Notes: generated by a model not told the origin, from the letters alone. Shown: positions 33,792 to 42,751, counted from the stretch's first letter. The stretch: 64,000 nucleotides of DNA from Azophilus sp963663395 (GCA_963663395.1 OY760226.1:5332001-5396000); one strand, 5' to 3'. Numbers and translations: made by a program.

Positions 33792-34676
33792 TTGGATAGT
33801 TTTCCGCAGAACCTGTTGAAGCGCTTTCGCTCGGACGCCCGCAAGTTTCTCCAGATGGATCTAAGCCGAATTCACCAGGACGACCTCCGCATCATCGCTG
33901 CGCTGGTGAGTACTCTTGCGGCGGGCATTGTGCTCACGGTCCTGAGTTTCGGCCCGGCGCCCGACTCGGTCTTTTCGATCGTAATGCTGGATCGCCAGAG
34001 CCCGCTCTATCCGATGACCGTGCAGAACCTTCTGCATTTCATGTTCGCCCTGGGTATCGGCGAGTCTTTCGCCCGGTTCTACAGCAGCATCGATGCCCGT
34101 CGCCAGATCGACAAGAACATGTTGGCGATCGGCAAGAGTCAGTTGCTGAACGACGCCGAACTCGAGCAGTTGCAGGAACTCATCAAGCGCGACGGCGCCG
34201 GAAACGACCGGCACCTGCACCGATTGGTGCACCGGGTTATTCTGCAGTATCGGGCTACCGGTTCCGTGGGCGAATCCCAGGCCGTTCTCGATTCCAGCGT
34301 GGAGTATTTTCAGCACGAGATCGGCCTTCGCTACAACATGTTGCGATACCTCACCTGGTTGCTGCCGACCCTGGGTTTCATCGGTACCCTGATCGGCATC
34401 AGCCTGGCCCTTGCGGGCGCGAGCACCCTTCCGAATCTGGAAGAACGCGCCGAACTGGAATCCTGGATCAACGAGCTTACGGCCAATCTGGGCGTGGCCT
34501 TCTACACCACACTGGTGGCGCTGGGGCTTTCCGCGATCCTCGTCTTTCTGACCAGCATCGCATCCGGCAGGGAGGAGCGCGCCCTCAATGAAACCGGCCA
34601 ATACTGCCTCGACAACCTGATCAACCGGCTTCGCAACCGCAACATCGCAACCGGCACAGGGCAACTATCGTCGTGA
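33792..34676 (+). CDS. MotA/TolQ/ExbB-like channel subunit
   Basis: 294 residues. Four spans at about 32-53, 76-97, 184-208 and 233-257, with a large cytosolic part between spans 2 and 3 (about 98-183), which is MotA-style topology. Span 3, LTWLLPTLGFIGTLIGISLAL, and span 4, LGVAFYTTLVALGLSAILVFL, carry the TolQ/ExbB Pro and Gly-Thr motifs that line the ion path. It is expected to form the stator ring of an ion-driven envelope motor. The GTG of the next gene overlaps its stop (GTGA, 34673-34676), so a paired subunit is made with it. The start is weak: TTG at 33792, with an ATG at codon 22; a strong ribosome site at ~33744 instead leads into a short frame ending at 33819. Confidence 0.7.
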   Translation: MDSFPQNLLKRFRSDARKFLQMDLSRIHQDDLRIIAALVSTLAAGIVLTVLSFGPAPDSVFSIVMLDRQSPLYPMTVQNLLHFMFALGIGESFARFYSSIDARRQIDKNMLAIGKSQLLNDAELEQLQELIKRDGAGNDRHLHRLVHRVILQYRATGSVGESQAVLDSSVEYFQHEIGLRYNMLRYLTWLLPTLGFIGTLIGISLALAGASTLPNLEERAELESWINELTANLGVAFYTTLVALGLSAILVFLTSIASGREERALNETGQYCLDNLINRLRNRNIATGTGQLSS

Positions 34677-35710
34677 AGCCCCCCGCCACGGAACGGGAGC
34701 AGATCGGCACTTCGGCCATTGACCTCTTTGCCTCCGGGATGGGGGCTTTCATACTGATTGCACTCGTATTCATGGTGCTTTTTGCGGCAACCCCACGCCA
34801 GGAGGAGCCACCACAACCTGCTCCGGTAGTCTGCCCCGTCCCGCAGCCTTGCCCCGAAACTCCGCTGTGCCCGGTGTGTCCCGAACCGACGATCTGTCCG
34901 GACGTACCCGTATGTCCCGTCTGCCCCAGGATTCAGGACTGTCCGGTCTGCCCGACAATCGAGCCCACCGCCTGCCCGGAACTGCCGCCCTGTCCGGTGG
35001 TCACCCCCGTAGTGTGCCCCAAACAACCCGACTGCCCGGTATGCGCCGATTGTCCGGAGCCGCCTGAACCGACGCCCCTGCCACAACATCCACAACAAGC
35101 CTGCCCGAAGCCCGAAGAGCGAACGACCCTGCTTCCCGAAACAGACCTGGTTTTCGTGCTGGACACCACGGGCAGCATGCGCGGCGAAATCGAGTCTCTC
35201 AAGCGGGAACTGCACATCGTGGTACAGGTACTCGAGCGCATGATGCCGTCGATCGGCATCGGGGTCGTGACATTCAACGACAGGCTGCAGAGGCCGACGA
35301 CCCGCCATCATCCATTGCGGCGCCTGACGAACAGCGAGAGTGCCATGCGCGACATCAATCGCTTTCTCCGGTCCATTTCGACGACGGACGCAAGGGGTAC
35401 AAACCAGGATCTGCCCGAAGCCGTGTTCAGCGCCCTCGAGGTCGCGGTCAATGCTTCCTTTCGCAAAGACGTTGGCGACCGTATAGTAATCGTCATTACC
35501 GACGCCTATGCGTATGAAGACGAAGAGGATCCGTCTTTCCGGATCGCCCGGGCGTTTGCCCAGGTCCCGGGTCAGCGTATATCCACCGTCCACGTGCGGG
35601 ATGACCCCGATTCCGGAAGATACCTGGAAAAGTTGGCGGAGGCCGGCGGCGGCGAATTCGTTGCTGACCGGGGATCCATCCTCGCAAATGTTCTGATGGG
35701 AATATTGTGA
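34673..35710 (+). CDS. MotB-like single-span protein with Cys-Pro-rich rod and von Willebrand A domain
   Basis: 345 residues, GTG start. Residues ~16-39 (IDLFASGMGAFILIALVFMVLF) form one span with an Asp at 17 placed like the ion-carrying Asp of MotB (DFMTALMAFF type). Residues 50-146 are a Pro/Cys-rich segment with 16 cysteines, mostly as CP and spaced by multiples of three. Residues 157-345 are a vWA domain with the MIDAS motif DTTGSM (D164, S166-S168 region), later Thr/Asp ligands (TTDARGTN) and VITDAYA. The usual peptidoglycan-binding OmpA-like domain of MotB is missing and replaced by vWA. Expected topology: N-terminus in the cytosol, rod and vWA in the periplasm. Probably the partner of the channel subunit upstream. 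Function not established. Confidence 0.75.
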   Translation: MKPPATEREQIGTSAIDLFASGMGAFILIALVFMVLFAATPRQEEPPQPAPVVCPVPQPCPETPLCPVCPEPTICPDVPVCPVCPRIQDCPVCPTIEPTACPELPPCPVVTPVVCPKQPDCPVCADCPEPPEPTPLPQHPQQACPKPEERTTLLPETDLVFVLDTTGSMRGEIESLKRELHIVVQVLERMMPSIGIGVVTFNDRLQRPTTRHHPLRRLTNSESAMRDINRFLRSISTTDARGTNQDLPEAVFSALEVAVNASFRKDVGDRIVIVITDAYAYEDEEDPSFRIARAFAQVPGQRISTVHVRDDPDSGRYLEKLAEAGGGEFVADRGSILANVLMGIL

Positions 35711-35816
35711 CTCCTTCAGCAGATTCGCCCGGAACCTTCCGGGCTATTCTTGCGCAAGGCAGCGATCTCCTGAACCAATGCAAACGACCTACGGGAACTG
35801 AAGACGGAGGGAGAAA

Positions 35817-37745
35817 ATGACCGGCAAAGTATCTTCGAGGATGGGGCTGATCGCGGCCGGCATCGTATTGCTGACTCTGGGTACGGCAGGTTGCGAAACC
35901 ACCGGCATCGTCAACCGGGTCGAATTCACCATGGTCACCCCGGAAGACCGCCCTCAGGCGCCCGATACGCTGATACGGCCGGGCTCCACGCTCAAGGTGC
36001 AACGCATCGTGCTGACCGACGATCAGGGGCGATCCATGCCACCAGCCAGCCTCCAGGAAATATCCGTTGAAGTAGCTGGCGGTTCCTACAGCGCGGCCAC
36101 CGGTGAAGTACGGTTCAGCGCCAACCGGGCAGACGTGCCGCCGGGTGGATACGAAGTGGTTGTCGTACACGCCGACGGTGCCCGTTCCACACAGCGCTTC
36201 AGGCCCGATTTCGCGCGCGTTTACGGCCCCGAACCCGAGGATGTGACCTGGTTCGACATCGGTCTGCAGTGGCGCAAGGACGACGCCCTGTACCCGATCC
36301 CCGAAGACGCGGCGTTGATTCCCGGCGAGGAGTACATCCTTTACGTCGAGGCGGACGACAAGGACGGCCGCCGCTTCAGTTCGACCGACAACGACCATCC
36401 GATTCCGGCTGACCGCGTCGTAACCGCATTGACCGGGTTCGTTGCCAGCGGACGCGATCAATTCGGCCTGACCGCGTTGCACGGGCTCGACACACCCTAC
36501 GGAGTAAGCGCCTCATACGGCGGAGAGGGAGGCCACACCAAATCCCTGTCGTTCAGATACGACCCCGCCATACCGCAGGGGCCCGAACCGGAAATGGTGG
36601 CCGAACTGGGTATTCTCGGCGAACTTGCCCTCGACGACCCGATCAGCCCCGGTGCTGTCAAGAAGCTGAAGATCAGGGTGACCGATCTGTTCGGCCGCAC
36701 CTGGACACTGGGTCTCGAAGGAAACGGGTCCCACCTGACGAACGAATTTCCGCTGCCTTCTTCGCGCGTCGACATCGAGGTGGAAAACGCCACTTATGAC
36801 ACCCAGACCTCGGACGTTCACTTCAGCGCTGACGCCCGCGCCATGCTCGGCAAGGAGTACACCGTAACGGCAAGATATGCCGGAGAGCCGGCGCTGGAAG
36901 CCCGGAAAGGCTATGCGCCGGACTTTCTGAGCATCGTGCCACTGATGGAACAGGACGACCTCACTTACGCCGGGTTACCCGGGCGGCAGGGCAGAGAAGG
37001 TAGAAACGGCCAACAGGGGTCAAGAGGCAACGACAGCAATCGGGTGCTCGGGCGTGCCGGAGACGGCCGTCCGGGAGGCCACGGCACATCAGGCCAGACC
37101 GGTGCCCGAGGCTCTCCCGGGCCCAACCTGCGCGTCATCGCCCGGGAAGTCCGCACCATCGATGCGCAGGAACGGTTGGTGGTCTTCGAGGTTCGGGCAC
37201 CGGGCATGCGTCCCGAGTACTACGTGCGATCGATCGACGCGCCCCCGGTTACCATCGTCACTCGCGGCGGCACTGGCGGCATTGGCGGTAATGGCGGTGA
37301 CGGCGGTGAAGGCGGTGACGGTGGCGACGGCTACTACTCAGGCGACGGCGGTGACGGCGGCAACGCGGGCGGAGGCGGTGACGGCGGCGACGGCGGCAAC
37401 GGCGGCACCATCGACCTGATTCTGACCACCCATGAACTCGAGAAGGCATTCGTTCTCGACAGCCAGGGCGGCACTGGGGGATCCGGAGGCGAAGAAGGGA
37501 TCGCCGGTCAACCCGGCATTCCTGGGTCGGTGGACAACTGGGCCGCCGGCGGCGATACCAAATTACCGAAGGACGCGCCTCCGCCGGAAGTCGGCGCCTA
37601 TGGCAACGAAGGTAATATCGGCTATACGGGAAGGGCCGGGCACGATGGCCTGCCCGGTATCGTGGACCTGTCTGTCGATGAATCCCAGGCTTCCGCCCTG
37701 GTGCGGCGCGTGCCCGACGAGATTCGCGACGTGGTTCTGTACTGA
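35817..37745 (+). CDS. Lipoprotein with collagen-like and (GGX)n glycine-rich segments
   Basis: 642 residues. A lipoprotein signal ends at GTAGC (Cys26). Residues ~30-370 look like tandem beta-sandwich repeats: pairs such as LRVKQ/VKKLKIRVTD and EVAGGSYSAATGEVRFSANR versus EVENATYDTQTSDVHFSADA recur about 240 residues apart. Residues 386-406 are seven perfect G-X-Y triplets (GLPGRQGREGRNGQQGSRG), then loose Gly/Pro repeats to ~435. Residues 484-530 are GGX triplets rich in Asp and Asn, then more Gly-rich sequence to ~615. Clear ribosome site GGAGGGAGAAAATG. Outer-membrane or periplasmic anchoring is expected. 106 bases after the vWA gene, likely same operon. Function unknown; a surface fibre or matrix contact is a guess. 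Confidence 0.7.
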   Translation: MTGKVSSRMGLIAAGIVLLTLGTAGCETTGIVNRVEFTMVTPEDRPQAPDTLIRPGSTLKVQRIVLTDDQGRSMPPASLQEISVEVAGGSYSAATGEVRFSANRADVPPGGYEVVVVHADGARSTQRFRPDFARVYGPEPEDVTWFDIGLQWRKDDALYPIPEDAALIPGEEYILYVEADDKDGRRFSSTDNDHPIPADRVVTALTGFVASGRDQFGLTALHGLDTPYGVSASYGGEGGHTKSLSFRYDPAIPQGPEPEMVAELGILGELALDDPISPGAVKKLKIRVTDLFGRTWTLGLEGNGSHLTNEFPLPSSRVDIEVENATYDTQTSDVHFSADARAMLGKEYTVTARYAGEPALEARKGYAPDFLSIVPLMEQDDLTYAGLPGRQGREGRNGQQGSRGNDSNRVLGRAGDGRPGGHGTSGQTGARGSPGPNLRVIAREVRTIDAQERLVVFEVRAPGMRPEYYVRSIDAPPVTIVTRGGTGGIGGNGGDGGEGGDGGDGYYSGDGGDGGNAGGGGDGGDGGNGGTIDLILTTHELEKAFVLDSQGGTGGSGGEEGIAGQPGIPGSVDNWAAGGDTKLPKDAPPPEVGAYGNEGNIGYTGRAGHDGLPGIVDLSVDESQASALVRRVPDEIRDVVLY

Positions 37746-37797
37746 GAACTCAGAATTCGGTGGACATCGGCCGGGGCCGGAACGTTCGGTTTTACAG

Positions 37798-39132
37798 TCA
37801 TCTCGACTCGATGCACGACGATATCTTGCGCCATGCATCTTCGATGTACCGGCCGGCCGGATAGGATTCGATATAGCGCCTGAGCTCCGCGTCGACGCAA
37901 CTGTCCTTGACTTCGTACCACAAACGGCCTTCATCGTCCGACGGCATCTGCACCGGTGCCGGGGATGGACGCTCATCGCGCACGCCCAAAGCTGGTTCGA
38001 CCGCGGCCGGCTGCACGGGCAACGGCGCCGTTTCCCTCACCGCAGCGGGCGCATTGGCACGTTCCGCTGCTTCAATCTCGTTGCCAAGCGCGGCAATCCG
38101 GGAATGCCCCGGCAATAGACCCTTCAGGCTGCGCATCAGCCGGCGCGCCCGGCTCAATGCCCCGTCCTCGAGCGCGCTGCGAATCAGCACAACGTATCGA
38201 CTCCCGATCCGCTCAAGACCCGAGCGCGCCTGCTCATTGTCTGGACTTGACTGCAGAACCCGCCGAAAGTAGTGGGCTGCATTGTCCCGTGCGGGCGTCG
38301 ACAACCTGTCGTCCCGCAGTCTCCGCTCGGCGAGATTCAGCATACGGCTGATTTCCGCGGCCTTGGCGAGTTCTTCCAGCCGACCGGCCACGGTGTTCCG
38401 CAACTCGGCAAGTTCCGAATCTTCTTTCCATTCCCCGTCGACGGCATCGAGCAACTGCCCTGCCCGCTCGGCCTCGCCGAGTCTCAGCGCATCCTGCACC
38501 GCCGCTGCCACATCCCGGCGGATACCGTCGCGCAGCGTGGTGGCAGTGGCATTGGCGGGATCGAGCTCAAGAGAGCGGCGCAGCAATTCCAAAGCCTCGG
38601 CAATGGCGCCGCCGCCACCGCCACCGCGACTCATCCGTTGTTCAGCCGCCGCAATCAGCTTCGCTGCCTCGCCGATCAACGTTTGTCGCTCCAGGGCACT
38701 GCGCAGTTCCGCCTGAAGAGGCCCTTCGTTCGAGAACTCGCTGTTGTCCGGCCACCATCTGGCCGCTTCCTCCAGGGCATCGGTGGCCCGGTCGAGGTTA
38801 CCCTCTTCGATGTCGGCTGCCACCTGGCCGGCGATGCGTTGTGTCAGCGAACTCACGGCTTCCAACACGGCATGACTTGCCGGATGCAATTCGAGGGCGC
38901 GCTGCAGCGCATCGGCCGCCGCGCCGATATCAGAACCCGTCAGCCTGTCGTTCGGTAACGCCTCAACGGCGCTTTCGACAATGCGCGCGGCGGCCCGCTC
39001 CTCATCGGGGCCGCTGGCCATCAGGTAGATCAACAAGACGAATACGCCGAATACAACGGCACCCACCCCCAACAAGGCCTTGCGCCTTCTACGCGGCGCG
39101 CGAAAACCCAAAATTGATGTCGGCTCAGCCAT
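37798..39132 (-). CDS. Membrane-anchored periplasmic helical-repeat (TPR-like) protein
   Basis: About 444 residues from the ATG. Basic N-terminus (RAPRRRRKALLG), one span at about 19-38, then a long helical region with TPR-like pairs (ADALQRALELHPASHAVLEAVSSL, ALELLRRSLELDPANATATTL, HYFRRVLQSSPDNEQARSGLERI) and a Gly run at about residue 174. After a Pro/Ala linker comes a small C-terminal unit WYEVKDSCVDAELRRYIESYPAGRYIEDAWRKI with two Cys, a motif seen in other surface-protein clusters. Convergent with the collagen-like lipoprotein (52 bases apart), so it is part of the same locus by position, not by transcript. Partner in the envelope cassette by inference. Confidence 0.65.
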   Translation of the reverse strand: MAEPTSILGFRAPRRRRKALLGVGAVVFGVFVLLIYLMASGPDEERAAARIVESAVEALPNDRLTGSDIGAAADALQRALELHPASHAVLEAVSSLTQRIAGQVAADIEEGNLDRATDALEEAARWWPDNSEFSNEGPLQAELRSALERQTLIGEAAKLIAAAEQRMSRGGGGGGAIAEALELLRRSLELDPANATATTLRDGIRRDVAAAVQDALRLGEAERAGQLLDAVDGEWKEDSELAELRNTVAGRLEELAKAAEISRMLNLAERRLRDDRLSTPARDNAAHYFRRVLQSSPDNEQARSGLERIGSRYVVLIRSALEDGALSRARRLMRSLKGLLPGHSRIAALGNEIEAAERANAPAAVRETAPLPVQPAAVEPALGVRDERPSPAPVQMPSDDEGRLWYEVKDSCVDAELRRYIESYPAGRYIEDAWRKISSCIESR

Positions 39133-39565
39133 CGAATCGAGGCCACTCAAGGGGACGGGGCGCAAAGGCGGGCGTCATTCAGTCGGTACACAGGCCGAAA
39201 GTCACAGGCGCGCTCATCTGCACTCGCCCATTTCAGAGGTTTTGTCTTGTTTGAGGTGACATTTTGGCTGCAGCAAGCATACCGTACAACCCCGGCCACG
39301 GAACGGACACGGTGAACCGGGGCGAGTGGCAATCTCGCAATCAATGCCCGGATCGTCGCGTCGTTGAGCGATGGCGGGGCTTACTCACCTCTGGTCGAAG
39401 TCGGGATGTCGATCGTTCCGCAAACCCGAACATCGAGCGTGTTGCTTCGCCAAGAGCTTGCACGACGGCGAAACCACTGGCGCAGCAGGCTGAGCGACCC
39501 CTTGCCATGGGCGCGTTTTTCTTCGATCATTGGAACTGACCAGTCTGGAAAGGGGAGACTAGATC
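39133..39565. other. Intergenic region between the TPR-like gene and the TonB receptor
   Basis: 433 bases between divergent genes, so promoters for both should lie here. No convincing -10/-35 pair was found. A hairpin with six-base arms CCCCGG/CCGGGG spans about 39291-39320. The ribosome site GGGGAG precedes the receptor ATG. No convincing ORF. Confidence 0.5.
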
Positions 39566-41776
39566 ATGACCTATGCAAGGTTCCTGCATTCCGTTCCGGC
39601 GCCCGTGTTCGGCGCGCTGTTGGCGGTATTCACCGCGTCCCTCGCAATACCCGAGGCAGGCGCTCAAGCCAAGGCAGATGACGGCTACGTCGAAGAAGTT
39701 CTCGTCACCGCCCGCAAGCGGGAAGAATCCGTGCTGGAGATTCCGGAATCGCTGTCCGTGATCGCCGGTGACGACATCAACCGCCAGAACATAAAGGCCC
39801 TGAAAGATGTCGGCTTCCAGGTGCCCAACCTGAACCTGGCGATGCGTCTTGATGGATTCCCAAATGTGTCCATTCGCGGCGTGGGCGCTTTCGGCAACAC
39901 CCAGGGCGTGGGTTTTTACCTGGATGACGTGCAACTGTTCTCCGATGCCTCCTCGCGTTTCGGGGACCTCGCCCGTATCGAGGTGCTGAAAGGGCCGCAG
40001 GGCGTGTTGTACGGCGGCAGCAACATCGGCGGCGCGGTGAAGTTCGTCAGCGCCCGACCCGACCCCGAAGAAGCCTTCGGCCGGGTCAAGGTGCTCGGCG
40101 GTCAGCAGGGCATGATCGATGTGGAAGGCAGCGTGAACGCGCCGCTCGGCAACAACGGCTGGGCCATGCGGCTGTTCGGCTTCGGGTCCAGTCATGATGG
40201 CTTCCTCAAGCAACGAAACGCCGTGCGGCTGAACGGGCATCGCACCTCCAACAAGAAGAACATCGGCGAAACTGAGGCTTATGGTGGTCGCGTCATGATC
40301 GGCGGACCCCTGGCCGAGCGGCTGTCGATGCTAGTAACCGCGCGCTGGAACGAGTACGACGGACCGAACAATACCTGGAACCGGGAACTGGGTGTAGGTC
40401 CTTTCCAGTACCCGCGCACGATCAACACTGGTCCGGAAAACCCGAGGCATGAGCGCCGCACCTACGCCGGCATGGTGGAACTGACCTGGGAGCTGGAGGG
40501 ATTCGACGTCGTGTCCGTCTCGTCCTTTACAGACACCCACAGCGACCGCTACAGCGACGTCGACGGTACTCCCGAGTTTCTGCTCGACCTGTTCCGCCCG
40601 GAAAAGATGAATGTGTTCACCCAGGAGATACGCTTCACGTCCACGACCGATTCACCCCTGCAATGGATCGCCGGGGGCTACTACTCGCTGTACGACGAGA
40701 ACATGGATTCCGAGCTTATCCTCTGGGGCACTTTTTTTGAAGACTACGGAAACGTAACCGTCCCGCCCGAACAAGAAGCCGAGTCGCTCAGCATACCCTT
40801 CGAGTTCCGACGGCGCGACAAGAGCCACCTGGCCGGTTTCGCAAACGTCACCTACGACTTCGAGGAGTGGGAGGTTGCCGTGGGCATCCGGGTCGATCGG
40901 TGGAAAAACAAGAGCCTGAATTTCGACATAAATGTCGAGAGCGGCCTAGAGAAAACGGAGGTGTTGCCGCGCGGGTCGGTTACACGCTGGCTGAATGACG
41001 ATAACATGCTCTACGCGACTATCGCATTCGGCTACGAACCCGGCGGATTGAACATCATTACGGGTGATGACGGGCTGCTTCCGTTCAGTGCCGAGAAGGC
41101 TGTCAGTTACGAAGCTGGCTGGAAGGGCCGATTCGCGGACGGGCGGGCCAGTGCGTCCATCGCCGGTTTCTACATTGACTACAACAAGCGACAGATCGAG
41201 TATCACTACGAGACCGCCGACGGGACCGCTGTGGAAGGCATCGGCAACTTCGGCGACTCGAGGCAGTTCGGTTTTGAGGCAGAACTGTCCGTACAGGTGA
41301 GCGATGCGCTAAGCCTGTCGTTCGCTGCTGGCGCCATTGATGCCGAATGGACAGGGGAAACGATTGCGTCCGGCATAGATTTCGAGGGAGAAAAACCGCC
41401 GAATGTGCCCGAGTTCAGTTGGAACGTGAACGCCGATTACCGCCAGCCCATCAATGCGGGCATGGACTTCATTTTCGGCGTGCAGGTCAGCGAGAACGGC
41501 GCATCCGACACCATTCAGGCCTATCATCCATTGCGCAATCCCAGTTACACGGTCGTCAACGCCCAGATCGGTGTTGCCGGGGAGAACTGGGAGTTCACGG
41601 TGAACGCCGAAAACCTGACGGACGAGGACTACTACACGGACGTGCAGAGCTTTCCGAACTTTTACGGGCTTGACGCGGACGGTGTCTGCGTCTATCCCGA
41701 CGGCAGCGACTGCCTCATCATCGGTACGCTGGGCCAGCCGAGGCTGATCACGGCGAGCCTGAGCTACTTCTTCTAA
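39566..41776 (+). CDS. TonB-dependent outer membrane receptor
   Basis: 736 residues. Signal peptide to about residue 35 (AQA), TonB-box-like EEVLVTARKREESV, plug domain (IPESLSVIAGDDIN, SIRGVGAFGNTQGVGFYLDDVQLF, RIEVLKGPQGVLYGGSNIGGAVKFVS), then a 22-strand-type barrel ending in the C-terminal aromatic signature LSYFF. Active uptake of a siderophore, vitamin or glycan-like substrate across the outer membrane. It is of the large 'FhuA/CirA-like, plug plus TonB_dep_Rec' type common in marine proteobacteria. No regulator adjoins it. Followed by a strong terminator. Confidence 0.92.
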   Translation: MTYARFLHSVPAPVFGALLAVFTASLAIPEAGAQAKADDGYVEEVLVTARKREESVLEIPESLSVIAGDDINRQNIKALKDVGFQVPNLNLAMRLDGFPNVSIRGVGAFGNTQGVGFYLDDVQLFSDASSRFGDLARIEVLKGPQGVLYGGSNIGGAVKFVSARPDPEEAFGRVKVLGGQQGMIDVEGSVNAPLGNNGWAMRLFGFGSSHDGFLKQRNAVRLNGHRTSNKKNIGETEAYGGRVMIGGPLAERLSMLVTARWNEYDGPNNTWNRELGVGPFQYPRTINTGPENPRHERRTYAGMVELTWELEGFDVVSVSSFTDTHSDRYSDVDGTPEFLLDLFRPEKMNVFTQEIRFTSTTDSPLQWIAGGYYSLYDENMDSELILWGTFFEDYGNVTVPPEQEAESLSIPFEFRRRDKSHLAGFANVTYDFEEWEVAVGIRVDRWKNKSLNFDINVESGLEKTEVLPRGSVTRWLNDDNMLYATIAFGYEPGGLNIITGDDGLLPFSAEKAVSYEAGWKGRFADGRASASIAGFYIDYNKRQIEYHYETADGTAVEGIGNFGDSRQFGFEAELSVQVSDALSLSFAAGAIDAEWTGETIASGIDFEGEKPPNVPEFSWNVNADYRQPINAGMDFIFGVQVSENGASDTIQAYHPLRNPSYTVVNAQIGVAGENWEFTVNAENLTDEDYYTDVQSFPNFYGLDADGVCVYPDGSDCLIIGTLGQPRLITASLSYFF

Positions 41777-41824
41777 AAAGCGGTTTGGCCCGGCCGTAGT
41801 CCTGCCGGGCATCGTGACTCCAAT

Positions 41825-41850
41825 GGGCCAGCGTCATGCTGGCCCGTTTT
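41825..41850 (+). terminator. Rho-independent terminator of the TonB receptor gene
   Basis: Stem GGGCCAGC (41825-41832) pairs with GCTGGCCC (41838-41845) across a five-base loop, followed by GTTTTCG. It begins 48 bases after the receptor stop. Confidence 0.8.
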
Positions 41851-42180
41851 CGTTTGCGACCCTCACTCGGCAACCCGGGACACGCCGTGAGTGCGATCAA
41901 CAGTTCGGGATGTTCCAACCTCGGGCGTTAGGAGTCGACTTGGAGAATATCGTCGAAACGGACGAGAATCTCCCCGTCGTGAGGCACGGTCTACGCACTA
42001 ATTCAAAGGAACGCGCCGGTAAGGAAAACCGACACGATCACGGATGAATAGACAATGGAGCGACACGCGAAGCCACACTCCGGCTTCGCCCGCCGGCTAT
42101 CTGCAAACAACCTTCACTGTACCCGGCGTTCCGCTAGCGCTGACCGGCGGACTACCGAATCACACGCGAAGCAAATTCGA
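41851..42180. other. Intergenic region downstream of the receptor terminator
   Basis: About 330 bases between the receptor terminator and the 3' end of the first cupin gene. A few short frames are open but none has a start site or recognisable product. A small hairpin GAAGCC/GGCTTC lies at about 42070-42090. Nothing else was seen. Confidence 0.5.
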
Positions 42181-42654
42181 TCAGTTGGCAGCCTGCCAGG
42201 CTTCAGACACCTCTCGCCAGCCGACCAGGGCAATGGTGTTGCCGTCGTCGTCGGTGAAATTCAGCGGACCCAGGAAGGTCATGTACAGCTCGCTGTCTTC
42301 TTCGAAAACCGTGTAGTCGTGCTGCGCATTGCAGGCTTCGTAGCCGTAGCCCGGCGCCCGGGCGGTTGCCCCGCCGTCGTCAGCTCCGCCGCGCACCTGC
42401 ATTACGCCCTTGGTCATGTAGTACTCGCCCGGGCCCACGTGAATGTGCCTGGCTATCGACGCACCCTTGGCGGCCCGAAAGGCCGCGGTCCAGGCGCCTG
42501 TTTCCGGCGATACATGCAGCAGTTTCCACTCTACCAACCCTGCACACAGGCCCTGTGGAAATTCTATCCAATCGACTTCATCCATCTGGACATAGTCGTC
42601 CATTACGGCTGCTTCGGCCATTGTTTCCTCCACTCGTTCGGTAGCGGACATCAT
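42181..42654 (-). CDS. ChrR/acetylacetone-dioxygenase-like cupin, copy 1
   Basis: 157 residues, small beta-barrel cupin. ASIARHIHVGPGEYYMTKGVMQVRGG is the first cupin motif with metal ligands His-x-His and a Glu; NAQHDYTVFEEDSELYMTF holds the second. The fold matches the ChrR C-terminal cupin and Dke1-type dioxygenases, but no anti-sigma N-domain is present. Closely related to copy 2 (42943-43416), with the same N-terminus MMSA-E-VEETMAEAAVMDDYVQMDEVDW. The ATG was taken from the part conserved between copies; a GTG three codons upstream is also open. Function unknown; metal-dependent oxygenase or anti-stress binding protein are options. Confidence 0.75.
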   Translation of the reverse strand: MMSATERVEETMAEAAVMDDYVQMDEVDWIEFPQGLCAGLVEWKLLHVSPETGAWTAAFRAAKGASIARHIHVGPGEYYMTKGVMQVRGGADDGGATARAPGYGYEACNAQHDYTVFEEDSELYMTFLGPLNFTDDDGNTIALVGWREVSEAWQAAN

Positions 42655-42660
42655 GCCCGC

Positions 42661-42751
42661 CACTCGTCAGAAATTCGGCCCCCCGGTCAAACGTCCAGAT
42701 CGCAAGGGCCGCTCCGCAGTCAAGTTTCTTGTTCCTGCGCGCTCAGGTCAA
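42661..42751 (-). promoter_or_regulatory. Upstream region of cupin copy 1, shared with copy 2
   Basis: The ~90 bases before this gene align with those before copy 2. Both hold a TTGACCTG box (here TTGACC on the minus strand at 42746-42751), then GC-CGCAG-AA-AAGA-ACTTG and CCCTTGCGAT, suggesting a shared promoter and regulator. Confidence 0.5.

Noticed and set aside
33610..33819. 69-codon plus-strand open frame before the channel gene
   Set aside because: No domain, composition like intergenic DNA; only its last 22 codons have a ribosome site, reported as a finding instead.
37258..37449. Arg/His-rich minus-strand frame opposite the glycine-rich segment
   Set aside because: Direct consequence of the GGX-coding repeat on the other strand.
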